From Cryptomeria japonica (lineage: Eukaryota; Streptophyta; Pinopsida; Cupressales; Cupressaceae), in assembly GCF_030272615.1 (NCBI RefSeq), contig NC_081406.1, forward strand, positions 188,402,391 to 188,466,390: a DNA stretch of 64,000 nucleotides, given 5' to 3'. Both the position numbers and the translations under genes were made by a program. Positions 35,489 to 46,993 of the stretch are shown piece by piece. The notes beneath the pieces were generated by a model. That model was not told where the DNA came from and did not search any database. It saw nothing but the letters and a program-made list of their open reading frames with translations. The stretch's first letter is position 1, and every line of letters starts with the position of its first letter.

Positions 35489-36537
35489 GTTGTCCAATGC
35501 ACGGATCAAGCAAAAAAGAAAAAAAAAATAATAATCAAAAAATCGTCACTAGGGTGAAAACTAGGTAAACAGGTGCCTTGTAGCATAAAAAAATGAAAAA
35601 AAATAAAAAAGTGCAATAAAAATAAGTGGTGAAAACTTGGCAACATGCGCTATTTGTTGATAGAGCAGCTCCTCTATCTATTAAAAATCGTATCATATCT
35701 TTGGCTCCATCTGATCTAAGCCAATAGCCATCGCAGAACACTTATACACACAACATTATCCTAGACATACTTAGCATAGTCACTATCCTTGATTATCTGA
35801 ATTAGTTATCCGAATCATATCACACCATGGCTCGGTGATCAGTGTACATATCCATATCAAAGTAGTATTGGTAGCAAGGGGCCAATCCTGACCTCATTGG
35901 GAGCATTTCAACTTGTGAGATTAAACACCAGACTAAACATGTAGTAAGACAACAAGGATCATCACAACCAATAGTGAACATAGCAACATGAGAGTGCAAC
36001 TGTCAAGGATAAGCATCAAGGACTTAAATTGATTTCAATTGAGCAAAAGATCTATTTGCAGGATGTTTTATTTGACAAGAATACACTTTAGATAGCATGC
36101 ATGCCTACTTATGGTTGTTAATTTTTGCTTATCATATCTCCTAAGAAACTCAAGGACATCTCAAAGACTAGAGAATCAAGGAAGGAATGTGATATTTTCT
36201 TTGTCTTCTGTTCTACTATGCAAATTTGTCTTACGATGTGATCAAGAAACATATCACTAAGGACATTTCGGATTTGTATCAGTTAACTCTTTTCTATTTT
36301 ACACAAGCAACACTCAGGTTGTCTTGGTTCAATTATACCTTGATGCTTGTGCCGCCTTGCAATATCAAAATCCATGTAAGTTATACTTAGGTCTTTATGG
36401 TTCAATTATACCATGATGCTTGTATCAACTTCCAACAAATCAAGGCTCGATGATGAAAAAAAGGGAAGCACTAACAATTTGATCAAAATAGATCGCAACA
36501 TTGAGAACGAGAATGCATATTAAGTCTTACATTAGCT
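35489..36537. other. Gypsy E region after pol, noncoding
   Basis: No gene. It includes the phrase GGTGAAAACT followed by AGGTAAACAGG near 35552, a type of sequence found after pol in plant gypsy elements, and A-rich runs. Minus-strand frames here are not supported. Confidence 0.4.
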
Positions 36538-37110
36538 GCATTATCATTATCATTATCATTATCATTTTAATCAACATTTAGTTGCATCTTCATATGTATT
36601 ATCATTTTGATGTGCATTTAGTTACATTATCATGTTAACATTGCATTTAGATTGCATAATCATTCTCATTTTCATATCATGTTAAGGTTGCATTTAGGTG
36701 CATTATCATTATCATTTTCATATCCTATTAAGGTTGCATTTAGGTGCATTATCATTATCATTTTCATATCACGTTAAAGTTGCATTTAGGTGCATTATCA
36801 TTATCATATCATGTTAAAATTGCATTAGATCGCATTGTCATTGCAATATCATGGATCATTCGATTACATTCCCGTAGCTCATTTCATATCATGTCCCAAT
36901 CACATTTAGTTACATGTACATTTTCATATCATTTTACGAGTGCATTAGTATCATTTCATAGCTCATTTTCAAGATACATCTCATTTTCAAGATACATCTC
37001 ATATCATTATCATTTGTCATTTCATTTTCAAGATACATTTCACATCATATTATATCCTAATCAAATTACATTAGATGCATCATCATTATCATCTCATATC
37101 AAAGTGCATT
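36538..37110. repeat. CATTATCAT microsatellite and about 55-bp minisatellite
   Basis: (CATTAT)n at 36538-36567 is followed by at least three copies of a unit combining CATTATCATTATCATTTTCA with a TATCATGTTAAGGTTGCATT stretch and TTAGGTG (about 36660-36830). More decayed CATTTCATATCA copies extend to 37110. A 125-codon frame (36744) is a translation of this repeat. Confidence 0.75.
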
Positions 37111-37707
37111 CACATACATGAACATTTCCATATCATATCACATAAAAAACATACTAAAGGGACAAAAATCATGTTAAACACATTCACATATTCATCCATG
37201 CACATTCATACATTGCATTTAGCAACACAATAAAAGGCATACATTCATTACATGTAAGCATATCACTTGCAAAACATATAGTTAAGTATGATCATAAAAA
37301 CATCATAAGCATATCACCTTCAAAATATGTAGAAGCATATCTAGCATCACACACATCACATAGGTAATGAACTGCATCATCAAAGCAAAAGTCATATAGA
37401 TCATGCATATCATATATCTCATCAAATAAAGGCATCCATAACATGTAGAAGCATATCTAGTATCATATCATCGTGCACATGTGTGACCCATGCTAATCCA
37501 AAGGAAAATCAAAGATATAAGTCAGAACAAATCATCAGTGAAATAATAAATATCCAAAGTCCCTGGATGTCACATCAATAACAAAGTCTATGACTCATGA
37601 GACATCAACATTTATCAATGAATCAATGGGTATCATATCAAATCAATCAAAATACAACAATGTACATCTCGAGGGAATCATCAAAGATACAATGATGTGT
37701 ATATAAT
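37111..37707. other. AT-rich noncoding sequence
   Basis: CATATCA/AAGCATATC phrases recur irregularly; I see no gene. It ends at the ATAAT target site of the palindromic element. Confidence 0.4.
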
Positions 37708-38645
37708 TGTAGACGTATAAAAATGACCATATTCCTAAATGAATATTTTATGTTCATTTCTCTATTTGATTAAATCCAATTTAATTAAATTATCAACATT
37801 CCTCTATTTAATTAAGTAAATCACTCAATTTATTTAAATAAAATTCACTATATCCATTTAATGAATAAATCATTTTATTCAATTAAATCCCCCTAGCCAC
37901 TTTTAATTAAATTCAAATTTAATTAAATAGTTATCCTAAATTGAATAAATCTAATTCATTTAATTTCCCCAAATTATAACCAAATTGAATTAAATCATTT
38001 AATTCAATTAAATCCTATTATCCCCCATCCACTTGCAAAATCCCAAACCCCTTCCTAATCCCTTCTAGAATCTTCTAATCGATTCTAATTAACCTAACCC
38101 TCCTCTAAACTTTGTCACATCCCTAAGCAAAGGGAGGTCACTTCTCAAATGGCCCAAAGTCTTGGATAACCATTGAAGGTTTTCAACCTTCAACCACCAA
38201 AACCCTTAAAGTTTTTGAAAACCATTGAAGGCTTCCAACCTTCAACCACTTAATCCCCAAAGTCTCCAATAACCATTAATGGTTATTTCAAACCCTCCCA
38301 CATGGTTAAAACATTTGTTTTGACTCAACCTCTACCCAACCCAAGGGTCTCATCAGGCCATTAATGCATTGACCAGGATTATCTCTTAATCATTTGCACA
38401 AAGGTTTATCCTTAGATTAAATCTTAATCCATTGGGTAAACCTAACTTAGACTTGACCCTTAGCCTTTAGATAACCATGAGGTCTTCTCAGGCCTTTAAT
38501 GCCTCCAACCTCTTCTCTCAACCCAACCCTATGTTGACACTTGTCACCATTTCATTGGTGCCAATTGTGCACATGGATCCTCAACTTTCAAACTTGGCCC
38601 TTGATTAAACCTTTCAATCCTGACCATCCATTGCCCTGTTTGTGC

Positions 38646-38654
38646 TATAAATAG
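38646..38654 (+). promoter_or_regulatory. TATA box in left arm of palindrome
   Basis: TATAAATAG sits in CTATAAATAGAGCTC, a strong TATA context, facing the centre. Its mirror copy is at 39531-39539. Confidence 0.6.
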
Positions 38655-39530
38655 AGCTCTCATTCCTCCATTCTAAACAATCATCTTTCAAATTTGAAGC
38701 ATCACACTTATGATCAAATTCTTTCAAGCTTTTTCATTTCATATATGCTCATCATTTAGCCTCTTTTAGAATAGAAATTAGTCTAAATATGCATGCTAGA
38801 GTACTTTATTTATCATCCTAGCTCAATCATAGACTAAATATAGTAAGCTAGGATAGTATTCATACTAACCTCGTCATCTTATTGTCTAGTTTATTGCATT
38901 TTAGTATCATACATAGCTTAACATCCTTCTCATACTAAAATCAATTAAAAGCATCTCTCATTCTTATATTTGCCATCCCCAAACCTTTTTGCTCAGTAAT
39001 CTGAGAGCAAAAACGTTGGTTTGAGGGACATTGTGAGATAGAGAACCATGGGACCCTCCTTGGGAAGCTGAGTAACACTACGTTACTCCATAGCTTGCAT
39101 CAAGAAGTCCTATGTGTGTGTGTGGACTAGTATTCTAACATATTTTCATATATTAAGTTTTATTCGCCCACTTTTCCCGCATAGATCATTGAGCAAAATG
39201 GTTTAGGGATGGCAAATATGAGAACGAGAGATGCTTTTAATTGATCTTAGTATGAGATGTGTTGTAAGCTATGTATGATGCTAAAATGCAATAAACTAAC
39301 TATAAGATGACAAGGTTAGTATGGATACTATCCTAGCATACTATATTTAGTCTATGATTGAACTAAAATGATAAAGAAAGTAATCTAAGCATGCATATTT
39401 AGACTAATTTCTATTCTAAAAGAGGCTAAATGAAGAGCATAAAAATGATGAAAAAGCTTGAAAGTATTTGAGCATAAGTATAATGCTTCAAATTTGAAAG
39501 ATGATTGTTTAGAATGGAGGATTGAGAGCT

Positions 39531-39539
39531 CTATTTATA
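39531..39539 (-). promoter_or_regulatory. TATA box in right arm of palindrome
   Basis: TATAAATAG on the minus strand, the mirror of 38646-38654. The two promoters would converge. Confidence 0.6.
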
Positions 39540-40483
39540 GCACAAACAGGGCAATGGATGGTCAGGATTGAAAGGTTTAATCAAGGGCCAAGTTTGAAAG
39601 TTGAGGATCCATGTGCACAATTGGCACCAATGACATGGTGACAAATGTCCACATAGGATTGGGTTGAAAGAAGAGGTTGGAGGCATTAAAGGCCTGAGAA
39701 GACCTCATGGTTATCTAAAGGCTAAGGGTCAAGTCTAAGTTAGGTTTACCCAATGGATTAAGATTTAATCTAAGGATAAACCTTTGTGCAAATGATTAAG
39801 AGATAATCCTGGTCAATGCATTAATGGCCTGATGAGACCCTTGGGTTGGATAGAGGTTGAGTCAAAAAAAATGTTTTAACCATGTGGGAGGGTTTGAAAT
39901 AACCATTAATGGTTATTGGAGACTTTGGGGATTAAGTGGTTGAAGGTTGGAAGCCTTCAATGGTTTTCAAAGACTTTAAGGGTTTTGGTGGTTGAAGGTT
40001 GAAAACCTTCAATGGTTATCCAAGACTTTGGGTCATTTGAGAAGTGACCTCCCTTTGCTTAGGGATGTGACAAAGTTTAGAGGAGGGTTAGGTTAATTAG
40101 AATCGATTAGAAGATTCTAGAAGGGATTAGGAAGGGGTTTGGGATTTTGCAAGTGGATGGGGGATAATAGGATTTAATTGAATTAAATGATTTAATTCAA
40201 TTTGGTTATAATTTGGGGAAATTAAATGAATTAGATTTATTCAATTTAGGATAACTATTTAATTAAATTTGGATTTAATTAAAAGTGGATAGGGGGGAGT
40301 TAATTGAATAAAATGATTTATTCATTAAATGGATATAGAGAATTTTATTTAAATAAATTGAGTAATTTATTTAATAAAATAGAAGAATGTGGATAATTTA
40401 ATTAAATTGGATTTAATCAAATAGAGAAATGAACATAAAATATTCATTTAGGAATATGGTTATTTTTATACGTCTACAATAAT

Positions 40484-41756
40484 CAATAAAATACATCAAA
40501 AGTGCATCATCATCATCATGGAGGAAGATAAGAGTGGTTGCCTCCTAAATCTGACTACCTGGCTCTAGAGCCACCTGCACCGCCAATAGGAGGATCCCTC
40601 CTAGGACCCATCAGACCCTCACTCCTCCTCATCTCTAGGATCCCCCACATTAAGAACTGGTAGCATAATTAGGAGCTCATTGCTTTGGGGGCATGACCTA
40701 AAAGTACAGAGTCCTATAATATGTAGCCCACTCAATCTGATCAATGAGACTCCTAATGGTATCCCCTATGAAACCCTATGCAGATTCCTGATGTAATGTT
40801 TGCATTGTCTCCTTTGTGTGGCTCTGTCGCTTTATCTCTGTATCCCTCTCAGTTGTCAATTGTGCCATATGTGCCTGCAACTACGTGATCTATCCCTATG
40901 CTTTTACTAACTGAGTCTGAAGTCTCTACACTAAGGATTGCAATCTTGCTATTTGTGCCTATTGCTAGTGTGAGGGCACTATGATCTGAACTGAGGGAAG
41001 TCATGGCACTTGCGGGACCTGTGCTATTGGTGTCTATGAAGATCTCACTTGTCCTATGGCTAGTAGGAGCATCTGTATCCTCCTCCATCGTACCAAAGGC
41101 TAAACATCCTCCTCATCAAATCCCATGCCGCCCAATCCTACTCTCCCACCATTCAACTCCTTCAACTTCATCTCCTCATCGAATCCATCATCAGAAATCT
41201 CTTCCTCATCACCGCCTCTCACTGTTGCCATGGCCTCTGTATGTACAAGACCTCCTTGACCTAGCATCTGTCTCCAATGACCACCCCTACCCCTCATCCC
41301 CTAGCTGTTGGATCCTCCTCCCCTCCTATTTCCACCATCATCCCCACCAACATCTCCACCTCGGCCCAACTATCTGCTATCTCAGCCTACTCTCTGATCT
41401 CCCCCTCGGCCTCTCCTCCCTCTCTCCACACCTCAGCCCCGTCAGCCCCCTCGTCATCCTCCATCGCCACCATCGTCATCATCATCATCAACCTCTTCTA
41501 GTGGTGGTATCATCTCTCTTGGCCTTGTCAATCGAGGGAAACGATGACTTGTCATATATAGGGCATAATCCTAGTGCATACTTGCATCACTCACTGTTGG
41601 CCTCATATCCCAAACAATGAAAGGAAGAGAGTGGAACTATGCATGACATGTTGCATAATCTAATGGTGGCCCCCACTCTTCTCTCTCCTTGTACACTCTC
41701 GCATACAAGGTTGTCCCTTGAGGCATCAGTTGTGGTAGACCAAACTATTGATATAC
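40484..41756 (-). pseudogene. Decayed minus-strand coding relic, possibly the tail of a PMD-type protein
   Basis: The minus strand shows protein-like but much-interrupted phrases. Reading from 41750 these are REEWGPPLDYATCH and FHSLPFIVWDMRPTVSDA, then PRLTRPREM. An acidic/Gly-rich tract with a run of Asp codons (41470-41500) follows, then a 65-codon open piece (41297-41100, MRGRGGHWRQMLGQG). Near 40620-40560 it reads PRRDPPIGGAGG. The layout (globular part, acidic tract, Gly/Pro-rich tail) fits the tail of the PMD-type reading frames carried by gypsy elements, but I cannot verify homology. The overlapping plus-strand frame (205 codons at 41003) is Ser/Pro/His-rich and looks like a shadow of this low-complexity DNA. 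Confidence 0.35.
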
Positions 41757-43222
41757 TGTTGGCATTTCAATAGAAGGATATTGTTGATATTCATTAAGGA
41801 TATTGAGAAAGTTGTTGAAGATTATTTGATATAATTGAAAAAGGATGATAACTATCTTTATAACATTATTTTTTCATTGATGTCAAGAAATTGATTTTCT
41901 AATTTAGTATGATGTTGCCATATCTTGAGGAGATTGATTTGAATAGAATTAAGATGTCGGTAAAAGACATAGACAGAATGTGATAAGAAAGGGGAGAGAT
42001 AAGATACTCATTGGGCAACTATTACCGAGTTAGACAATGATGAGATCATGATGTTTAGATTGTTTTGATATCCTACATATGTTATTGATTGTAAGGTTAA
42101 TACTATACTATGTCACCAAGCAAAGAACCTAGTCGGTAAACCCTAAGGATATCGATATTGGTTAATGAAGGCGGAATGTCTACTGAGTAAAGTTTAGTAT
42201 TTATCGAGTTGCAACCGAGTTATGACATATCACATTGGATGGATAAAAGCATTATTTAATGAAGGAAAATGATGAGCTAGAGTTGATTAAATGATTGGTA
42301 TGTCATGCATGAAGTTTGTTAAGGATCTATGACAATGGGAGATCGACAGGAAGATCTACAGCTCAGATTGAACCACAATAACCTTGTGCAAGTTCCAAGA
42401 AAGGAATGCAAGTCCCAAGGCAAGGTAAAATGTTTTCAGATCGAAGGATGCATTGAACCTAGTCAAGATGGAAGATTGATCATGGGAAATGTGATCAAGG
42501 AGATTCAGTGGTTAGCAAATTGTTTATAAATAAGAAATTATTGATGAACAATGTATGTGGACAAGTGTAAGCATAGGGATGCTACATAGTGATTACCGAG
42601 CATAGAAGCTTGAAGACCTGTTTGAATAATAGAGTAAGGTGCCCAACAGAAGGACAAGATAAGTCCTATGACAAGATTGTTTTGAGCAAATAAGAATCTT
42701 CTTTAGCATTTTAGATGTGAAGTTGCAGATATATTTATTACTGTTGTTTATTTTGTAAGTGACAGAAAATCTCTTAACCGAGTGGACTTAACAGTCTTAT
42801 TTGTAAACCCTCTAGCAAGGTAACATTCTAAATGAGTGTTTGAAATCCTTTGACAAGGTCACTTCTAACAAAGAGAAGATCCTAATAGATCTGAGGGAAA
42901 TCCCTTAACCGGGTCACATCTAGCAATGTGTTTGTAATCTTTAACAAGATTTTCTTTTAACCGAGCATACTCTAGAAGAGTATATTTCTTAGTGGGTTCA
43001 AAATCCCATAGTGGTTTTTCCCTATTTGGGTTTCTGCGTTAAATTTGGTGTTATATATGTTATGATGATTATGTGTTTATGAGTTTGCATGTTTAGCAGT
43101 TTTTGGTTATATTGCTGAAGTATAAGTTACCAAGGTTGAATCTGTTGATTTTATGGAAGATTAAGTTTGTATGATTCACCTCCCCCTGTCATCTTGTTAG
43201 CTATTGGCATCAGAACTTTACA
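41757..43222 (+). repeat. 5' LTR of copia A
   Basis: It starts TGTTGGCATTTC and ends TTTACA just before the PBS. The end is less certain because a second PBS-like phrase (ATTGGCATCAGAAC) lies at 43203. A TATA-like TTTATAAATAAG is near 42522. The 3' LTR is not in the window, so boundaries are inferred from termini and PBS. Confidence 0.65.
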
Positions 43223-43224
43223 AT

Positions 43225-43236
43225 TGGTATCAACGC
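43225..43236 (+). other. Primer-binding site of copia A
   Basis: TGGTATCAACGC resembles the initiator-Met tRNA site TGGTATCAGAGC. Confidence 0.65.
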
Positions 43237-43286
43237 TTTGGACTCTAGAAGAAAAGTTTAAAGGTACTTGAGGCAAAGATCTGAAG

Positions 43287-43575
43287 ATGTATAAAAGGGA
43301 TGCACCAAAGCTGAACAAGTCAAGTTTCTCCACATGGAAAAAAAGGATGAAGTTGCATTTATCAGGAATTGGAGAATATGAAAAATATTATTTGGAGAAT
43401 GATTACATACCACCAAGCACCAACCTAATGACCTTGGAAGAGATAAAGGCAAAGCAAGAACATATTCAAGCTATGATTGAAATAACATCAGCATTGACTA
43501 ACTCAGAGTTTAATGATCTAGAAGGCTGCAATGATGTAAAAGCAATGTGGACCAAGCTCATATATGTGTATGGCA
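43287..43575 (+). pseudogene. gag: Copia A gag, N-terminal part
   Basis: This is a copia capsid domain. ATG 43287 follows the PBS by about 50 bp and begins MYKRDAPKLNKSSFSTWKKR. It continues MKLHLSGIGEYEKYYLEN and AMIEITSALTNSEFND, ending MWTKLIYVYG. At 43575 element B interrupts within the phrase YGGDEHV; TSD TGGCA/TGGTG. Removing B and one TSD restores the frame exactly to 59837 and beyond. Confidence 0.85.
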
Positions 43576-45151
43576 TGATAACTTAATGATGAGCGAATAA
43601 TACCAAACCGGTACTAAGAGGTGGGGTGAATCAGTACAGACAAAAATACAGTCCAAAACTAGTTTGACAGCAGACACTTCAAATGACTGGCAGACAGTGA
43701 CACCGGTTTAAAACAGAGTGCAACCGGTAAAGCTAAGAATGTCTAAGACAAGCATTAACCGGTTACTCACTTAGCTCTATACTCAACTCAAGACTACACT
43801 ACCATTTCACTCTTATGCATAAACAGGTAATCTATCATCAGTTCATAATAACAGCTAGTTCAACATGTTTTATTGACAAGCATAAAACATAGAACCATCA
43901 TATGCTTGACAGACAATAGCAAAGCATCACACATGACATACATATTTTTCACATGGAAACCCAACTAGGAAAAACCATGGTGGGGATGAATACCCACAAG
44001 CTATTTTTGAACTCTTTAGAAGTTAGCTCTGTTAGGAGCCTTGTCCAGTTAGAGACATTACAAAAAGTTTTCCTAGGAACCGATCCTATTAGAGTTCACT
44101 CGGTTAAAGGATGGCTACAATACCTGATTAAGGGTTAAACCCCATTAAAGGTTACCTTGTTAGAGGATTTCAACAACTCAATAGCTAAAGGATTTCGAAC
44201 TCAGTAGCTTTGAATTACCCTGTTAAAGGATTTTCAGCAAGTCAGTTAAGGCTACCCTATTAAGGGATTTTCCAACTGTTGAGGTGGTTAGAGATCAACA
44301 GGTATTACAATGATGTGGTAATATCACTCAATGCCAATGTAGATCCGCTTAAGCTCCTCTTCACCTTCTACACTTACACTCTGTAGGTATCACCTCTCTC
44401 CTTTTGGTCTGGCAAGAATTATGTATCCCTTCTCTCGGATACACACACACAAATTTTTCCAACAACCTCAGAAAGAGACACAACATCGACCTTATAGGAA
44501 AACAGATAGGTCGGTAGCATAAACCCTAAACCTTAAACCTGTTAGGTTAAGGAATTCAAACGGTTCAATCCTGACCGTTGAGAACACTCCATTAATTGCA
44601 ACAGTCTTGATCCAATCTCAAGACATTCTCCATCGTCCATTTTCACCGATTTTATGGCGATTGATAACCCATCACACGTTATCACCATTTTACAGACTTT
44701 GCACATTCTCGAGGTAGATAGGAACAATCTCCTTCATGCAAGATCCTTCACACACACAAGGCTGACATGGCAACATGATCTGTTCTTCATTACAATGCTA
44801 ACTCATCACACAATGTCACCAGTTGAGCCATACATGCTTGAAGCACATCAACCGGAAACCCTGAAGTTGAGACTACCAACCAGTAGTCATAAAACGCTTC
44901 CATGTGCCGGTTCTCATAACCATATGCCGATTCACCTTGAACAAGCACACTACAATGCTTCCATGTGTTGGTTCTCATAACCATATACCGGTTCACCTTG
45001 AACAAGCACACCACTTCACTTTGGCACAAATGTTGGTTCACAGTGTTATACCGGTTCTTACATATGCCGGTTCACACCTCTTCAACATATTGACATCAAT
45101 GACAACATACAATGTCATTATGTCCACATACCAGTTCACATAATGCTAACA
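43576..45151 (-). repeat. 3' LTR of copia B
   Basis: 1,576 bp, pairs with 58238-59829. It contains a tandem duplication of a roughly 68-bp unit around CGGTTCTCATAACCATATGC (near 44899-45010) and many ACCGG motifs. Confidence 0.9.
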
Positions 45152-45164
45152 ATCTCCCCCTTTG
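45152..45164 (-). other. Polypurine tract of copia B
   Basis: The minus strand reads CCAAAGGGGGAGAT-like sequence directly before the 3' LTR. Confidence 0.75.
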
Positions 45165-45531
45165 GCATTGATGGCATTATACAAAGATATCTCTCTGCTT
45201 CACATATTCTCCCCCAATTTATGCAGATATCTTCTCCACTTCACATCTTCTCCCCCTTTGACAACAATGCCAAAGTGGAGGCACAAGCTTCCCTGTTCCA
45301 TTATGCTACTCCCCCTGAGGAGTAGCATCCTTCAACACATCAATCCTGAAGAAAGATTTGACTTTACAAGACATGACTAATGTGGAGCATATACCTTTAG
45401 TTCACCTCGTGAAGGGGAAGTACCCCTAATTCACCTCTTAAGTACATAAATGTAGTCTTTGGGAGAGGCTTGGTGAATATGTCTGCTAACTGCTCCTTAC
45501 TGGAAACATGTTCCAGTGCAATCTCTTTGTT

Positions 45532-46988
45532 CTAAACCTTTTCCCTTAAGAAATGATACTTAAGCTCAAAGTGCTTGGTTCTAGAATGTAAAACCGGATT
45601 CTTGGAGATATTAATTACACTAGTATTGTCACAAAATATACTTACCAGTTCAGATATAGGAAATTTGAAGCCATTTAATACATGCTTCATCCAAATTGTC
45701 TGATTGTAGTTCATGAAAGTTGCAACATACTTAGCTTCCATTGTAGACTGAGAGATACAACTCTGCTTCTTACTCATCCATGAGACTAGTCTACCATGGA
45801 GGAAGAATGCACCATCAGTTGTTCTCTTTCGATCATCAACATTACTAGCCCAATCAGCATATGTGAACACTTTCAAGTTGAAATCCTTGCTATATGGATA
45901 CCACAATCCATAGTCAACAGTTCCCTTCAGACACCTAAGAATCTGCTTGACTGCAACCAAGTGGGATTCTCTAGGACTTTTCTGGAACCTTGTAATAATG
46001 CCAACTGCATGTGCAATATCCAGTCTGCTATGCACTACATAATGCAATTTACCAATCATTGATCGGTATTCCTTTTCATCAACCAATACTGAGTCATCCT
46101 CTTTGGATAGTTTACAACTAGTCACCATCGGTGTACCAACCGGTTTGCTATCTTCCATGCCAAAAGTCTTCAACACTTCTTTGACATATTTGGACTGAGT
46201 GATAAAGATTCCATCCTTCATCTGCTGGATCTACAGTTTAATGAAGAACTTAATCTCCCCTATGAGTGACATTTCAAATTATTTCTTCATCTCATCTACA
46301 AATTCATGACTCATCTTGTCATATCCACCAAAGATAATGTCATCAACAAATACCTCACAGATCAAGATCTGATCTCCTTCAGACTTCAAGTAGATATTGC
46401 TATCTTCACTTGTTCTTTCAAATCCAATCTTCACAAGATGGGAATGCAGACATTCATACCATGCCCTAGGTGACTACTTTAGTCCATATAGGGTTGTATG
46501 TAGCCTACATACCATGTCACTATCTTCAGATAGGGAAAACCCATCTGGTTGCTCTATATACACCTCCTATTCAAGTACACCATTTAGGAATGCAGATTTT
46601 ACATCCATTTGATATACTTTGAAACCTTTAAAAGCTACATATGCAAGAAGCATACGAACCCCTTCCAATTTGGCTACAGGAGCAAAGGTTTCTCCATAGT
46701 CTTCTCCTTCTTCTTGAGCATATCTTTTGCATACCAATCTAGCTTTGTTTCTAATCATTGTGCCATCCTCATTCAGCTTATTTCTGAAGACCCATTTGGT
46801 ACCAATGACATTTTTATGCTTTGGTCTGGGTACCAAAGACCATGTACCATTTTTCTCTATTTGGTCAAGTTCCTCTTCCATTGCCTTGATCCAGTCTTCA
46901 TCTTTGTGTGTCTCTTTAAATGATTTAGGCTCAAATTCAAAGATCATACATGAGTTTTCTCTAATCTTTCTTCTTGTAAGGATTCCTA
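45532..46988 (-). pseudogene. Copia B reverse transcriptase and RNase H
   Basis: The RT domain starts near 46947 on the minus strand: [67 protein letters not shown] stop follows at 46567-46569, then EVYIEQPDGFSLSEDSDMV. The catalytic box is FVDDIIFGG (about 46350-46330), with both Asp residues kept. RNase H spans about 46030-45532: TYADWASNVDDRKRTTDG, SWMSKKQSCISQSTMEAKYV, FCDNTSVINISKNP and SRTKHFELKYHFLREKV. Within it the usual STEAEY reads STMEAKY (Glu to Lys). Stops near 46470, 46298 and 46232. It would have made cDNA in the particle. Confidence 0.88.
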
Positions 46989-46993
46989 CATCC

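Larger units (their letters stand above)
37708..40478. mobile_element. Palindromic element: two head-to-head LTR-like arms
   Basis: The element is 2,771 bp with termini TGTAGACGTATAAAAA and its inverse, flanked by TSD ATAAT (37703-37707 and 40479-40483). Arm 1 is 37708-39002 and arm 2 is 39183-40478 (inverse), with a 180-bp centre (39003-39182). The TG...CA ends and 5-bp TSD are those of integrase-mediated LTR retrotransposon insertion. Each arm has an inward-facing TATA box. It has no coding sequence that I can recognise. Confidence 0.92.

Noticed and set aside
36538-36840. Possible CRISPR-like regular repeats
   Set aside because: Units are contiguous and degenerate with no unique spacers; this is plant nuclear DNA and a minisatellite explains it.
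36744-37121. 125-codon His/Ser-rich frame
   Set aside because: Produced by CATTATCAT-type repeats; peptide has no protein-like composition.
41003-41620. 205-codon plus-strand Ser/Pro/His-rich frame
   Set aside because: Low-complexity shadow; the minus strand gives the more protein-like phrases, including an Asp run and WDMRPTVSDA.
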